From contig NZ_JYCN01000026.1 of assembly GCF_000876655.1 (NCBI RefSeq), positions 62,001 through 126,000 of the forward strand: DNA of 64,000 bases, read 5' to 3'. Below, one piece after another: positions 1-8,605 of the stretch. The position numbers were made by a program, and so were the translations under genes. Source of the DNA: Arthrobacter sp. SPG23. GTDB lineage: Bacteria; Actinomycetota; Actinomycetes; Actinomycetales; Micrococcaceae. Every line of letters starts with the position of its first letter. The stretch's first letter is position 1. The notes under the pieces are model-generated. The model worked only from the letters and a program-made list of their open reading frames with translations, ran no database searches and was not told the DNA's origin.

Positions 1-27
1 TTCCCAGATTATCCGCACCGGCCAGTG

Positions 28-70
28 GGCGGAAGACCAGCAGGCGGAAGACCAGCAGGCGGAAGACCGG
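28..70. repeat. 15-bp tandem repeat, about 2.8 units
   Basis: The unit GGCGGAAGACCAGCA occurs twice back to back (28-42, 43-57) followed by a partial third copy. It lies just past the stop codon of the minus-strand membrane protein gene. It is too short and irregular to be CRISPR. No function can be assigned; slippage in a non-coding tail is the simplest reading. Confidence 0.7.
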
Positions 71-81
71 GCGCCGGAAGA

Positions 82-819
82 CTAGCCAGCGGAAGCCTGG
101 GCGCCGGCCTTCCCACGCCCTTTCCCCCGCCATGCCGCGACGAGGAGCCAGCCGGTCCACCCGACGACCAGCACAATGCCGGACAAGGTGGGCAGGGAAT
201 TGGATGCGGAGAAACCCTCGGCGCCAATGATCCAGCCCTGCACCAGGTAGGCCGCGCCGGAAAGCACCATCAGGTAGCCGATGAACCGGGAAACCCTGCG
301 CGTGGCGGCGATGGCAATGCCGAACAGGATGAGCGCTGAACCCAGCATGAAGCTCTGGTAGCTTCTGACTCCCCACTCAAGCCACCGGATGTCCTCCGCG
401 GCGGCGAAGCGGAGGGCTTTCTCCCCCTCGGCGGCGCCCGCCCAGGCATCGACGGCATGTTTAAGCGCCACGCCGTCCACGCCCTGCAGGACGCCGTAGA
501 GGGCCAGCGCCGTAATGGCTGCCGCAGCACCCACCCGGACACCCCAGGCCGCCGCCCCGTGACGGACGTTGAGTGCGAAGGCCAGCACCAGCAGTCCGCA
601 GATGAGCAGCGCCATGCCAAGGAACTGCCCGAGGTGGACGGCGATCCAGGCGTCACTGGCGGCATACTCAGCGAACGTCGCGGTGTGGTCGTTGGCGCTG
701 GCCGCGTCCGGATGCCGGAGTCCTGCCAGCAGCGAGACGAGGACGCCGGCGAAGAGCAGCGTGGCGGACAGCCGCAGCTCAGGCCGGCGGAGCCCGCCGT
801 CGTTCTTTGTGTCTCCCAT
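82..819 (-). CDS. Hypothetical multi-pass membrane protein
   Basis: A 245-residue protein with several hydrophobic stretches, at about residues 13-30, 50-72, 80-100, 150-170 and 175-215, and a basic C-terminal tail ending in Lys/Arg and Ala/Gly. It looks like an integral membrane protein with roughly five to six helices. I do not recognise catalytic motifs. The ATG at 819 is chosen because AAGGGAG lies 8 nt upstream. It follows the CPBP protease gene by 29 nt on the same strand, so the two are probably co-transcribed. Function is unknown. Confidence 0.75.
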   Translation of the reverse strand: MGDTKNDGGLRRPELRLSATLLFAGVLVSLLAGLRHPDAASANDHTATFAEYAASDAWIAVHLGQFLGMALLICGLLVLAFALNVRHGAAAWGVRVGAAAAITALALYGVLQGVDGVALKHAVDAWAGAAEGEKALRFAAAEDIRWLEWGVRSYQSFMLGSALILFGIAIAATRRVSRFIGYLMVLSGAAYLVQGWIIGAEGFSASNSLPTLSGIVLVVGWTGWLLVAAWRGKGRGKAGAQASAG

Positions 820-848
820 GTCCGTAACTCCCTTCTGCCGGCTGACCG

Positions 849-1727
849 CTACGGGTTTGCTGCCCGGTAGGGCCGGATACGCCGCCGGCGCAGGGCATGT
901 CCGCTGCTGCCCTGGCCGGTGGTCCGGGACCTGGCGGCGAGGTAGGCCGCGACCGCCGCGGTCAGCACCACCACCGCCGGGATGAACTGCCACCAGTCCA
1001 CCGCGTCCATGCCCTGGGACGCGTTCATGGACCCGTGCAGGAGCCCGAGGACCAGGATGCTCCCGCCGGTCCCCACGTAGACCATACCCAGTAGGTAGCG
1101 CGCCACCAGGGCGAAACCGAAGAGGACTCCCCAGGAGAGGACAACGTCCGCCCAAGGGGTGGCTGTGAACCCGCGCTGCGCGAACGCCTGGGGCAGATGG
1201 ATCAGCGCGAATGGAATGGCCGTCAGCAGGGAGCCTGCGAGCACGCCCTTCCGGTCCATCAGCCGCCGCTGGACCACTCCCGCCCAGGCCAGTTCCTCCC
1301 AGACGTTGCCCAGCAGGGCACCGATGACCACTGCCTTCAGCAGATACAGCCCCGCGGTTGTTGCCCAGCCGCTCCCCGGCTCGCGGAGAGTTCCGGTCAC
1401 GACGGCGGTCAGCAGCGTCAGGACGGGCAGCGCCAGCAACGCGATGACGTACCAGCCGGCAGCCACGCGCCAGCGGACCACTCCGCTGAAGAGTCGGCGG
1501 ACGCCGGCGCGGCCTTCCGACGCCGCCGTCACAAAAACCGCTGCCCCCAGCAGGATCAACAGTTCCACCAGGAGCCCGGGAGTGATGTCCTGCAGCAGGA
1601 TGATGGCCAGGCACTGCGCCAGCCAGGCCAGCGGGATGGCGAGGATCAGGAAAGCGGCAACAGGGTGAGCGGCTACCCGGGAGCGGACGCTTCCCGCGGA
1701 CTCCGGTGCATGCGGTTCAACGCTCAT
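849..1727 (-). CDS. CPBP family intramembrane glutamic endopeptidase
   Basis: A 292-residue polytopic membrane protein. It carries the CPBP (CAAX protease and bacteriocin-processing, Rce1-like) signature: the Glu pair E144-E145 in NVWEELAWAG, an Arg pair about ten residues on, a second-motif histidine (H177 in FALIHLP) and a third helix with GLLHGSMNAS containing His and Asn. The family cleaves peptides inside membranes; substrates here are unknown. The ATG at 1727 has GAGG 6 nt upstream; an ATG ten codons earlier lacks a good site. It lies 103 nt after mgtA and 29 nt before the next membrane protein gene. Self-immunity or surface-protein processing are known roles of the family, but nothing nearby shows a bacteriocin. 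Confidence 0.85.
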   Translation of the reverse strand: MSVEPHAPESAGSVRSRVAAHPVAAFLILAIPLAWLAQCLAIILLQDITPGLLVELLILLGAAVFVTAASEGRAGVRRLFSGVVRWRVAAGWYVIALLALPVLTLLTAVVTGTLREPGSGWATTAGLYLLKAVVIGALLGNVWEELAWAGVVQRRLMDRKGVLAGSLLTAIPFALIHLPQAFAQRGFTATPWADVVLSWGVLFGFALVARYLLGMVYVGTGGSILVLGLLHGSMNASQGMDAVDWWQFIPAVVVLTAAVAAYLAARSRTTGQGSSGHALRRRRIRPYRAANP

Positions 1728-1830
1728 GATGTGCCTCGGATCCAGGGCCAAAATCACCAGATGCTAACAGCTGCAGGGTACGCCGGTTGCGCTGCTGAAT
1801 CCATGCTTTCCCGCCGGGCCAGGCGCCAGG

Positions 1831-4500
1831 TCAGCGGGCGCGGACGCTCCTGGTTTTCCGCTTCCGGCCGCCGCGGACCAACTGTCCGCGCAGCGGGCGC
1901 GCAACCGGGGTGCTGAAGCGGGCTGCGCGGCGCGAAATGTGGTGCGTTGGCTGCCTGCGCGGGATGACGGCCGGCCGGACCGGAGGCTGTTGGGCTGTGC
2001 GGGCAAAGAACCATCGCTTGGCGAATTCAACCATCACCAGATACACCACCGTCATCCCCAGCAGCGCCAGGAAGAAGGGCGTGGGCAGCGGATCGAACCC
2101 CAGAACACCGGCCAGCGGGGACAGCGGAAGGAAAACGCCCAGCGCCACCACCCCCAGGGATGCGCCCAGCAGGCCCGCTGAAGGCCGGCTCCGAAGGAAG
2201 GGAACCCGCCGGGTGCGGATGGCAAAGATGATGAGCGTTTGCGTGGCGATCGACTCGATGAACCAGCCGGCCCGGAATTCCCCCGGCACCGCGTGGAACG
2301 CGAACAGCATCAGGGCGAAGGTGGCGAAGTCGAAGAGGGAACTGATGGGTCCGAAAAGGAACATAAAACGCCGGATGAAGCCGATGTTCCAGTGCGATGG
2401 GGCCAGCAGCTGTTCCTTGTCCACTCGGTCCCCCGGGATGGCGAGCTGGCCGGTGTCGTAGAGCAGGTTGTTCAGCAGGATCTGCCCGGGCAGCATCGGC
2501 AGGAAGCTAAGGACGACGGACGCCGTGGCGGCACTGAACATGTTGCCGAAGTTGCTCGAGGTTCCCATCAGCACGTACTTGATGGTGTTGGCGAAGATCC
2601 GCCGCCCTTCCATCACCCCCTCCGCCAGGACGCCCAGGTCCTTGTCCAGCAGCACGACGTCGGCGGCGTCCTTTGCCACATCGGTGGCGCTGTCCACGGA
2701 GATCCCGATGTCCGCCGCGTGCAAGGCCAGTGCGTCATTGACGCCGTCGCCCATGAACCCGACCGACCCGCCGCTTTGGCGCAGCAGGCGGATGATCCGT
2801 GCCTTTTGCTCGGGCGAGACGCGGGCGAAGATGCTCGCCTCGCGGGCCGCCGCGGCCAGTTCGGCATCGGAGAGGGCTTCCACCTCGGCACCGGTGAGCG
2901 TCCCGCCGGAGAGCACGCCGAGCTCGTCACAGACCTTCTCGGCGACCTTGGCGTTGTCCCCGGTGGCGATCTTGACCGTGATGCCGAGCGTCTCGAGCTG
3001 GTCCAGTGAAGCGCGGGCGTTGGCCTTGGGCCGGTCCAGGAAGACCAGCAGCCCTTCCAGGACCAGGTCCTTCTCGTCGGAGGCTTGAATCGCCGTCATT
3101 CCTTCGGCCGGCCGGCTGGCGACGGCCACCACGCGGGATCCCGCGTTGAACTGTTCATCCAGCATCGCCTGCACACCGGCCGGGGTGTCCACGCAGAGCG
3201 CCAGGACATCTTCCGGCGAGCCCTTGGTGACCAGCCGGGCCGCTCCGCCTTCCTCGCTGACCAGCACGCTGGTCCGGCGCCGCAGGTGGTCGAAATCAAT
3301 GACGTCGAGCCGTTCGTAGCGGTCCGGCTGGAACCCGGCCGCGTCGGCGGAGGCCCAGAGCGCCGCGTCCAGCGGGTTCAGTCCCACCGTGGAGACCTTC
3401 GCTTCCGCGTACTCCGCCTCCGTGGCGAGAAGCCCCAGCGTAAACAAAGCGGCCGGGGACACTCCGTCCTTGGCGGGCAACGCTGCAGTGAAGCTGATCC
3501 TGCCTTCGGTGAGGGTGCCGGTCTTGTCGGTGACCAGCACGTCCATGTCCCCGAGGTCCTCGATGCACACCAGCCGCTTGACCAGCACTTTGCGCTTGGC
3601 CAGCTGGCGGGTGCCCGTGGCCAGGCTGGTGCTCACCACCGCCGGCAACAGCTGCGGCGTGATTCCGACGGCGATGGCCAGCGAGAACAGCAGGGATTCA
3701 ATGACCGGCCGCTGCAACAGGAGGTTGGCGATGAAGATCAGCGTGGTGAGGACGATGGCCACCTGCAGGAGCAGGAAGGAGAAGCGCTTGAGGCCGAGCT
3801 GGAACTCGGTCTGTGGCTGCCGCTCCCCGAGTCCCAGGGCGATCCGGCCAAACTCGGCACGCCCTCCCGTTGCCACCACCACGCCGGTGCAGCTCCCCGA
3901 TTGGACCACCGTGCCCATGAACAGGCAGGACGTCAGGTCCGCGAGCGCAGCGGTACCGCGGACCGGCGCGGGGTCTTTGCTGACCGGCAACGATTCACCG
4001 GTCAGGATGCTTTCATCGCAGAGCAGGTCCTTCGCCGTCAGCAGCCTGATGTCCGCCGGGACGATCGCGCCGATGGCCAGATGCACGACGTCGCCGGGCA
4101 CCAGGGCGGTAACGCCGACTTCGTCCAGGGTCCCGTCCCGGAGAACCGCGGCCAGGTGGGTGACGCGGGAGTGCAGCGCCTCGGCGGCCCGTTCGGCCCG
4201 GAACTCGTTGGTAAAGCCAAGACCCACGCTGACCAGCAGGATCACGCCGATCACGATGGAGTTCGTGGCATCCCCCAGGAAGAGCGACAGCCCGGCCGTG
4301 ATGGCGAGGAGTATCAGGATGGGGCTGCCCAGCTGCCGGCCCAGCACGGACCACCCGCTGGCCTGATGCGTCCGCACGGCGTTGGGGCCGAGCTCGGCCA
4401 GCCGTTTGGCGGCTTCCCCGCTGTCCAGCCCGGTGCTGCCGGACCCCAGCTGGTCAAGGACCTGTTCCACCGGCAGCTGGGCGGCATGCGCCATCGACAT
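1831..4500 (-). CDS. mgtA: Magnesium-translocating P-type ATPase (MgtA type)
   Basis: An 889-residue P3B-type ATPase, the usual length, that would import Mg2+ across the cytoplasmic membrane using ATP. Visible landmarks in order are a cation-ATPase N-terminal domain (8-60), a TM pair, the actuator loop with TGES (167-170), the TM4 motif TPQLLP (281-286), the phosphorylation motif DKTGT (325-329), and the GDGVND hinge motif, then C-terminal helices and a basic tail. The TM4 motif has Gln where enterobacterial MgtA has Glu (TPEMLP). The ATG at 4500 starts a cation-ATPase N-terminus; it has only a modest GGGG site, and a GTG near 4552 directly after the peptidase stop is an alternative. It lies 55 nt after the subtilase gene on the same strand. 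Confidence 0.9.
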   Translation of the reverse strand: MSMAHAAQLPVEQVLDQLGSGSTGLDSGEAAKRLAELGPNAVRTHQASGWSVLGRQLGSPILILLAITAGLSLFLGDATNSIVIGVILLVSVGLGFTNEFRAERAAEALHSRVTHLAAVLRDGTLDEVGVTALVPGDVVHLAIGAIVPADIRLLTAKDLLCDESILTGESLPVSKDPAPVRGTAALADLTSCLFMGTVVQSGSCTGVVVATGGRAEFGRIALGLGERQPQTEFQLGLKRFSFLLLQVAIVLTTLIFIANLLLQRPVIESLLFSLAIAVGITPQLLPAVVSTSLATGTRQLAKRKVLVKRLVCIEDLGDMDVLVTDKTGTLTEGRISFTAALPAKDGVSPAALFTLGLLATEAEYAEAKVSTVGLNPLDAALWASADAAGFQPDRYERLDVIDFDHLRRRTSVLVSEEGGAARLVTKGSPEDVLALCVDTPAGVQAMLDEQFNAGSRVVAVASRPAEGMTAIQASDEKDLVLEGLLVFLDRPKANARASLDQLETLGITVKIATGDNAKVAEKVCDELGVLSGGTLTGAEVEALSDAELAAAAREASIFARVSPEQKARIIRLLRQSGGSVGFMGDGVNDALALHAADIGISVDSATDVAKDAADVVLLDKDLGVLAEGVMEGRRIFANTIKYVLMGTSSNFGNMFSAATASVVLSFLPMLPGQILLNNLLYDTGQLAIPGDRVDKEQLLAPSHWNIGFIRRFMFLFGPISSLFDFATFALMLFAFHAVPGEFRAGWFIESIATQTLIIFAIRTRRVPFLRSRPSAGLLGASLGVVALGVFLPLSPLAGVLGFDPLPTPFFLALLGMTVVYLVMVEFAKRWFFARTAQQPPVRPAVIPRRQPTHHISRRAARFSTPVARPLRGQLVRGGRKRKTRSVRAR

Positions 4501-4555
4501 TTGCCCGGGCAGCTGCCCCTGGACGTGGGAGTCCGGCACGCGGAGGCCCGGCACG

Positions 4556-6649
4556 TTAAGACAGCCGCCACACGTAGGCGTAGGGCTGCGGGAACTGCGT
4601 GATCCGGAAGGCCCGGACCACGATCCTGGCCTGGCCCGACGGCATGCCCGTCCAGAGGACCTGTTCCACATTGTTCCGGCGGTCGAAGCCGGCCGTGGTT
4701 CCTGAGTTTCCGTGCCGCTCGCTGCCGTCCGCCGCCAGCACAATGAGGTCGAGGTCGTTCTGCAGCTGGGCGCCGGGCGGATCGGACCACACGAGGGTGA
4801 TCTTCAGCGTCACCCCGGCTGCGGTCAGGGCCGGTTCCGCGGCCGGACCCCGGTTCCGCCTCCCCTTGGCGGCAACCTTGGGGATTTCCTCGGGGATATC
4901 GATGGTGAAGGTGTCCTCCTGCCCCTGCTCCAGCGGTCCGCCTTCGCCCAGTCCGGCGTTGCCGGGCTGCCCGGGAAGGACCACGGAGCGGGCCAGGTTG
5001 ACCCGGCCCCAGCCGGAGTTGCCGTTCGGCGATTCCCCGGCCTCGGTGGGGTTGTACTGCCCCGGCAGGACGTCCGCGCCGTTGACCAGGAGGGCTTTGA
5101 CCAGCGCCGCACTTGGCGCGTTGAGTCCGTTCTTGACCAGGGTCTCGCGCAGCACCGCGGCGCAGCCGGCCACCAGCGGCGTTGCCATGGAGGTGCCGGA
5201 GTCAAAGAAGAACAGCGGGTCCGTGGAGGTGCCGAAGGTGTTGCCCATCGGGGCATTCCGCGAGAGCGTGGACAGGATGCTGGTTCCCGGCGCCACGACG
5301 TCGGGCTTGATGCGGCCTTCCTTGGTGGGCCCGCGGCTGGAGAAGGCCACCATCCCGTCCGGGTTGTTGGCCTGCTTGTCCTTCTTGACGGGATTCGAGG
5401 GGAAGTCGCCGGGCCAGTAGGTGCCGTAGGTCGGGGCGAATTCCTTGCGGAGGCTTTCGCTGGCACCCACGGTGATGCAGTTCTTCGCCGCGGACTGGGA
5501 TCCGATGGAATTCGAGTCCACCGTGCCGTCGCTGTTGCCGTCCACGCCGTCATTCCCCGCCGCAAAGCAGATCACCTGGTCCGGGTGGTTCCACACGAAT
5601 TCGTCGATCTCCCGGGAGCTCGCGTCGTACGGAAGGTTGAGTCCGGGCACGCCCCAGGAGTTCGTGTGGACGCGGGCGCCGTCGTCGTACGTCTTTTGGA
5701 AGAGGTCGTTGAGGTTGACCGGAATGCCGCCCAGGCCGCCGTTGGAGTCGAGGAGGCTCTGCAGGATCAGCAGGGCCTCCGGCGCGGTGCCCTCAATCGC
5801 TCCGCCCATGGTGGCCGAGTTTCCCCGGCCCAGCACGGAGCCGGCCACGTGCGTCCCGTGGCCGTGCGGGTCGTCTGCCTTGTCCGGCGCCGTGCGGCCC
5901 AGCGCGTAGAGCGTCTGGACCCGTCCGGTGAATGCCGGGTGCGGGTTGCCGGCGTCGCCGGTGTCGAATCCGGTGTCCGCTATGGCCACCACTTCGCCGT
6001 CGCCGCGGTATGTTGTCCCGTTGAGCTGCACGTTGGCGTTCAGGATCTCCCGCGCCACGTTGTTGAAGAGCTGGCGCTCGCGCACCGGATGGATCTCGCG
6101 GATCTCATCGATTGCGGCCAGTTCCGGGAGCTGGCCCACCGAGGTGGTGATGCGAAGCTTGCCCGGGGTCACCGCCACGGCATCGGGCTCCACCCGCGCG
6201 GCCACGGCCACCCGGGCGATCAGCTCCGGGCCGGCCTCGATGCCCGGGTGCAGGAGCAGGTCCACCCTTTCCAGCCGGCGGTCCGGATGCGGTTCGTGGT
6301 CCGCCAGCGAGCGCACGTTGCCTGTGTCCGCGCCGCGCGGCAGCAGCGGCGGCGGGATCTTGAAGACACGGGAGTACACGTCCGCCCAGCTCACGAAGGG
6401 CAGGGCACGCACCCTGTCCAGGTCTGCCGGCGGGAACGCCGCCAGGTAGGTGTTGTCCGAGACGTACTCCTGCATCTCGACGTCGATGCCGGCAAGTTCC
6501 GCACGTTGTTCCGCTGTCAGCGGCTCCGCGGTCTGGATGAGGATGTGGTCCGACTCCGAGGCGTCCTCGGCAACCAGCCCGGCGTCCCGAAGGGCCCGGT
6601 TTTGTGTGATCGGATCAATGGTGATGCCGTTGATGGTGATTTCAGACAT
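4556..6649 (-). CDS. S8 family serine peptidase (subtilase) without signal peptide
   Basis: A 697-residue subtilisin-like protease. The catalytic triad is complete: Asp225 in VVAIADTGFD, His264 in HGTHVAG and Ser487 in SGTSMATP, with oxyanion Asn366 in AAGNDG. Residues 1-200 form a propeptide-like region with no hydrophobic signal sequence, so the enzyme is either cytoplasmic, like the ISP subtilases, or exported another way. A beta-rich C-terminal domain (about 560-697) contains the VWSDPPG and NDLDL motifs found after the catalytic domain in many bacterial subtilases. The ATG at 6649 has AGGGGGC about 9 nt upstream. It precedes mgtA by 55 nt on the same strand, suggesting co-transcription. 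Substrate unknown. Confidence 0.88.
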   Translation of the reverse strand: MSEITINGITIDPITQNRALRDAGLVAEDASESDHILIQTAEPLTAEQRAELAGIDVEMQEYVSDNTYLAAFPPADLDRVRALPFVSWADVYSRVFKIPPPLLPRGADTGNVRSLADHEPHPDRRLERVDLLLHPGIEAGPELIARVAVAARVEPDAVAVTPGKLRITTSVGQLPELAAIDEIREIHPVRERQLFNNVAREILNANVQLNGTTYRGDGEVVAIADTGFDTGDAGNPHPAFTGRVQTLYALGRTAPDKADDPHGHGTHVAGSVLGRGNSATMGGAIEGTAPEALLILQSLLDSNGGLGGIPVNLNDLFQKTYDDGARVHTNSWGVPGLNLPYDASSREIDEFVWNHPDQVICFAAGNDGVDGNSDGTVDSNSIGSQSAAKNCITVGASESLRKEFAPTYGTYWPGDFPSNPVKKDKQANNPDGMVAFSSRGPTKEGRIKPDVVAPGTSILSTLSRNAPMGNTFGTSTDPLFFFDSGTSMATPLVAGCAAVLRETLVKNGLNAPSAALVKALLVNGADVLPGQYNPTEAGESPNGNSGWGRVNLARSVVLPGQPGNAGLGEGGPLEQGQEDTFTIDIPEEIPKVAAKGRRNRGPAAEPALTAAGVTLKITLVWSDPPGAQLQNDLDLIVLAADGSERHGNSGTTAGFDRRNNVEQVLWTGMPSGQARIVVRAFRITQFPQPYAYVWRLS

Positions 6650-7097
6650 GGAATTGTGCCCCCTGGCGCCCGCCGGAAACAGCCTCGGCACCCGGCGGCC
6701 GCATGCGTTCTAGAAGGAGACCCGGGCCCCCGCCGAGCGAGGGCCCCGGAAGGTGAGCGTCAGCATACGCTCGGCGCCCTAGGCGGTCAACGGCGCGTGC
6801 GCTGCCGACAAGCGTGTGACGCAGGGCACACAGAAAATTCCACCGAAATGATTGCCTTGGGGGCCGGCGGTCCGCCACACTAAGGGTGGATCCGCAGGAA
6901 CGGCACACCGTTCCCGGTCCCTCTGCCGGATGCTTCGCACCGGCCCCCGCCCCATCACAGAATGCCGGGCCCCCTCGAATCATCCCCAGCCTCTACCGGC
7001 ACTTCTTTTGCCCTACCTAATTTCCGTCCCGGAAACAGCCCTCACAAAATCCACCCTCAGACGCCCACCATCCGTCATCGCGAAAAGAGAGCACCCC
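6650..7097. other. Divergent intergenic region, 448 bp
   Basis: This gap separates the minus-strand subtilase from a plus-strand small gene and must hold both promoters. It contains a GC-rich imperfect hairpin near 6720-6750 (CCGGGCCCC against GGGGCCCCGG) and, at 6815-6830, TGTGACGCAGGGCACA. The latter resembles a CRP/GlxR-type half-symmetric site (TGTGA-N6-TCACA with one mismatch). No coding sequence with a ribosome site is convincing inside the gap. Confidence 0.4.
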
Positions 7098-7328
7098 ATG
7101 ATCAAGCACCATTCCGACATCCTGCTGGAAATCATCGCCCACGACCCCGCAACGATCGAAAACGACCTCAACAGCGCCGTGGACATCGCCCTCCGGCACG
7201 CCATGCAGGAACGCCGCCACGGCGTGCTGGTCACGCAGACCGGCTTCTCCACCTACACTGTGGCCGTTAGCCGCGACGTCCCGTACGGCGAAACCCGCGA
7301 ACTGCGGCAATGGGGCGCCCTGGCATAA
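7098..7328 (+). CDS. Conserved small hypothetical protein, 76 aa
   Basis: A small protein beginning MIKHHSDILLEIIAHDP, with no membrane segment or known motif. The middle (LNSAVDIALRHAMQERRHGVLVT) looks helical and the end (GFSTYTVAVSRDVPYGET) looks beta-rich. The start ATG has GAGAG about 6 nt upstream. Composition and codon use match the neighbours, so it looks like a real gene. It stands alone between the divergent gap and the next small gene. I do not recognise the family and infer no function. Confidence 0.65.
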   Translation: MIKHHSDILLEIIAHDPATIENDLNSAVDIALRHAMQERRHGVLVTQTGFSTYTVAVSRDVPYGETRELRQWGALA

Positions 7329-7409
7329 GGACACGCCGCGAGCCGGCGCCTAGGCGCACCGGCACCCCGGCTGTAGCGTGGAACCCTACCTCGAGATCAG
7401 GAGCAGTCC

Positions 7410-7648
7410 ATGAGCACGGAACACAACGAGCCCGAAGACATCGTGAGCGACGGCGTCGAGGACGAAACGAGTCCGGTGCCCAGGGAAAAGCCGGAGGGCC
7501 GGCCCTCCGGCCGCCACGCCGCATCCGGCCCCGCCGACAGAGGCCCCGCAGGGGCAGGCGGCACCAACCTCCGGGACCGGCCGAGGAACAGAACAGCGAA
7601 ACCGCGGACGACCGCGGACTCACCACGGAGCCCAGCTCCAGCGACTAA
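7410..7648 (+). pseudogene. Small acidic hypothetical protein with apparent 1-nt frameshift
   Basis: An ATG at 7410 with AGGAG 6 nt upstream opens a hydrophilic, acidic reading frame (MSTEHNEPEDIVSDG...). At about 7566-7571 (AACCTCC) the character switches: the starting frame becomes Arg-rich and runs through the terminator stem to 7745, whereas the neighbouring frame gives an acidic tail, PGPAEEQNSETADDRG, ending at a stop at 7648. One extra C near 7568 would give a coherent protein of about 80 residues. Either the gene carries a one-base deletion, the sequence has an error, or the frame is a coincidence. Function unknown; intrinsically disordered composition. Confidence 0.5.
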
Positions 7649-7679
7649 ACCGGACTTGGACGCAGGGCACCTGGACACA

Positions 7680-7729
7680 GAGGAGGGGTCCGGCGGCGGC
7701 AATTGCCGCCGTCGGACCCCTCCTCTTTT
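7680..7729. terminator. Strong intrinsic terminator, probably bidirectional
   Basis: A near-perfect inverted repeat (GAGGAGGGGTCCG... paired with ...CGGACCCCTCCTC) spans 7680-7725, with a central AATT loop, and is followed by TTTT on the plus strand. It sits between converging genes: the small acidic gene ending at 7648 and the PfpI gene ending at 7759. Confidence 0.9.
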
Positions 7730-7758
7730 GCGCCTTCGGGCGTAGTGCGTTGTGCCGG

Positions 7759-8325
7759 TCAGGCGGTCTGGCCGGCGTGCTCGCCTTCTTCGATCTCTTC
7801 GAGCAGTTTGTCGTTGAAGGCCTTGAGGTCGCCGGGGTGCCTGCTGGTCACGAAGCCCTGGTCCACCACAACCTCCTCATCGCTCCAGTTGGCTCCGGCG
7901 TTCTTCAGGTCGGTCTGGAGCGTGTGGTACGAGGTCAGCTTGCGGCCGCTGACCACATCGGCGTCGATCAGCAGCCAGGGCCCGTGGCAGATGGAGGCCA
8001 CCGGCTTGTGCTGCTCAAAGAAGCTGCGGGCGAAGGCCTGTGCGTCCTTGTCCACGCGTAGGTGGTCCGCGTTGACCACTCCGCCGGGGATCACCAGCGC
8101 ATGGAAATCGGCGGCGTTGGCCTCGGCCACCGTGATGTCGACGTCGAAGGTCTCGCCTTTTTCAGTGCCGTCGTAGCCCTGCAGCTTTCCGGCCTTGGGC
8201 GCCACCAGCGTGGGCTCGCCGCCGGCTTCCTTCACGGCGTTCCAGGGGCTGGTCAGCTCCACCTGCTCCACGCCGTCGGTCAGCAGGAACGCTACCTTTT
8301 TGCCTGCAATGTTGTGCGCTGACAT
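7759..8325 (-). CDS. PfpI/DJ-1 family protein (type 1 glutamine amidotransferase fold)
   Basis: A 188-residue protein of the PfpI/YhbO/DJ-1 family. The nucleophile elbow is Cys113-His114 in ASICHGPW, the conserved small-side-chain site is VIPGGVVNAD (78-87), and Glu20 of DGVEQVEL is the family acidic residue that polarises the cysteine. Members act as stress-related deglycases, glyoxalases or weak peptidases on glycated proteins and nucleotides; the exact activity here cannot be read from sequence. The ATG at 8325 has AAGGAGG 4 nt upstream. It diverges from a secreted-protein gene across a region with seven 14-bp repeats. Confidence 0.9.
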   Translation of the reverse strand: MSAHNIAGKKVAFLLTDGVEQVELTSPWNAVKEAGGEPTLVAPKAGKLQGYDGTEKGETFDVDITVAEANAADFHALVIPGGVVNADHLRVDKDAQAFARSFFEQHKPVASICHGPWLLIDADVVSGRKLTSYHTLQTDLKNAGANWSDEEVVVDQGFVTSRHPGDLKAFNDKLLEEIEEGEHAGQTA

Positions 8326-8409
8326 ATGTCCTCCTTGTGCCGGTTGCTTTACGGGTTTAACACTAGGAACCCCGGAAATAATAAGCAAGCTGATAATTCT
8401 TCCGGCCGG

Positions 8410-8504
8410 ACAAACAGTGCCGTACAAACAGTGCCGTACAAACAGTGCCGTACAAACAGTGCCGTACAAACAGTGCCGTACAAACAGTGCCGTACAAACA
8501 GTGC
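8410..8504. repeat. 14-bp tandem repeat, seven copies
   Basis: The unit ACAAACAGTGCCGT is repeated head to tail without a mismatch six times (8410-8493), followed by an 11-bp partial copy (8494-8504). There are no spacers, so it is not a CRISPR array. It lies in the 280-bp divergent region between the PfpI gene and the secreted-protein gene, about 85 bp from the first and 100 bp from the second. Each junction creates CGTAC. The unit length is not a multiple of three, arguing against a coding origin. Confidence 0.95.
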
Positions 8505-8605
8505 TAGCACGGAAGTCAGGGACAGTGCCCCCGCCGCACCATGGAATCACGGCATCAGGAAAGGATTCCTGGCCGAAACCACCATCACCGCAACAGGAGC
8601 AAAAA

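Noticed and set aside
82..1614. 510-codon minus-strand frame joining the membrane protein to upstream sequence
   Set aside because: The upstream half is a shadow of the CPBP gene; the ribosome site at 819 and a start MGDTKN define the real gene.
4712..6883. 723-codon plus-strand open frame opposite the subtilase
   Set aside because: The minus strand has the catalytic triad and a good ribosome site; the plus frame shows only shadow-like composition.
7410..7745. Continuous 111-codon reading frame as the real product
   Set aside because: It runs through a strong terminator stem and turns Arg-rich after about 7570, whereas the adjacent frame continues the acidic character.
8410..8504. Possible CRISPR array
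   Set aside because: Units are contiguous 14-bp copies without spacers and no cas gene is present.
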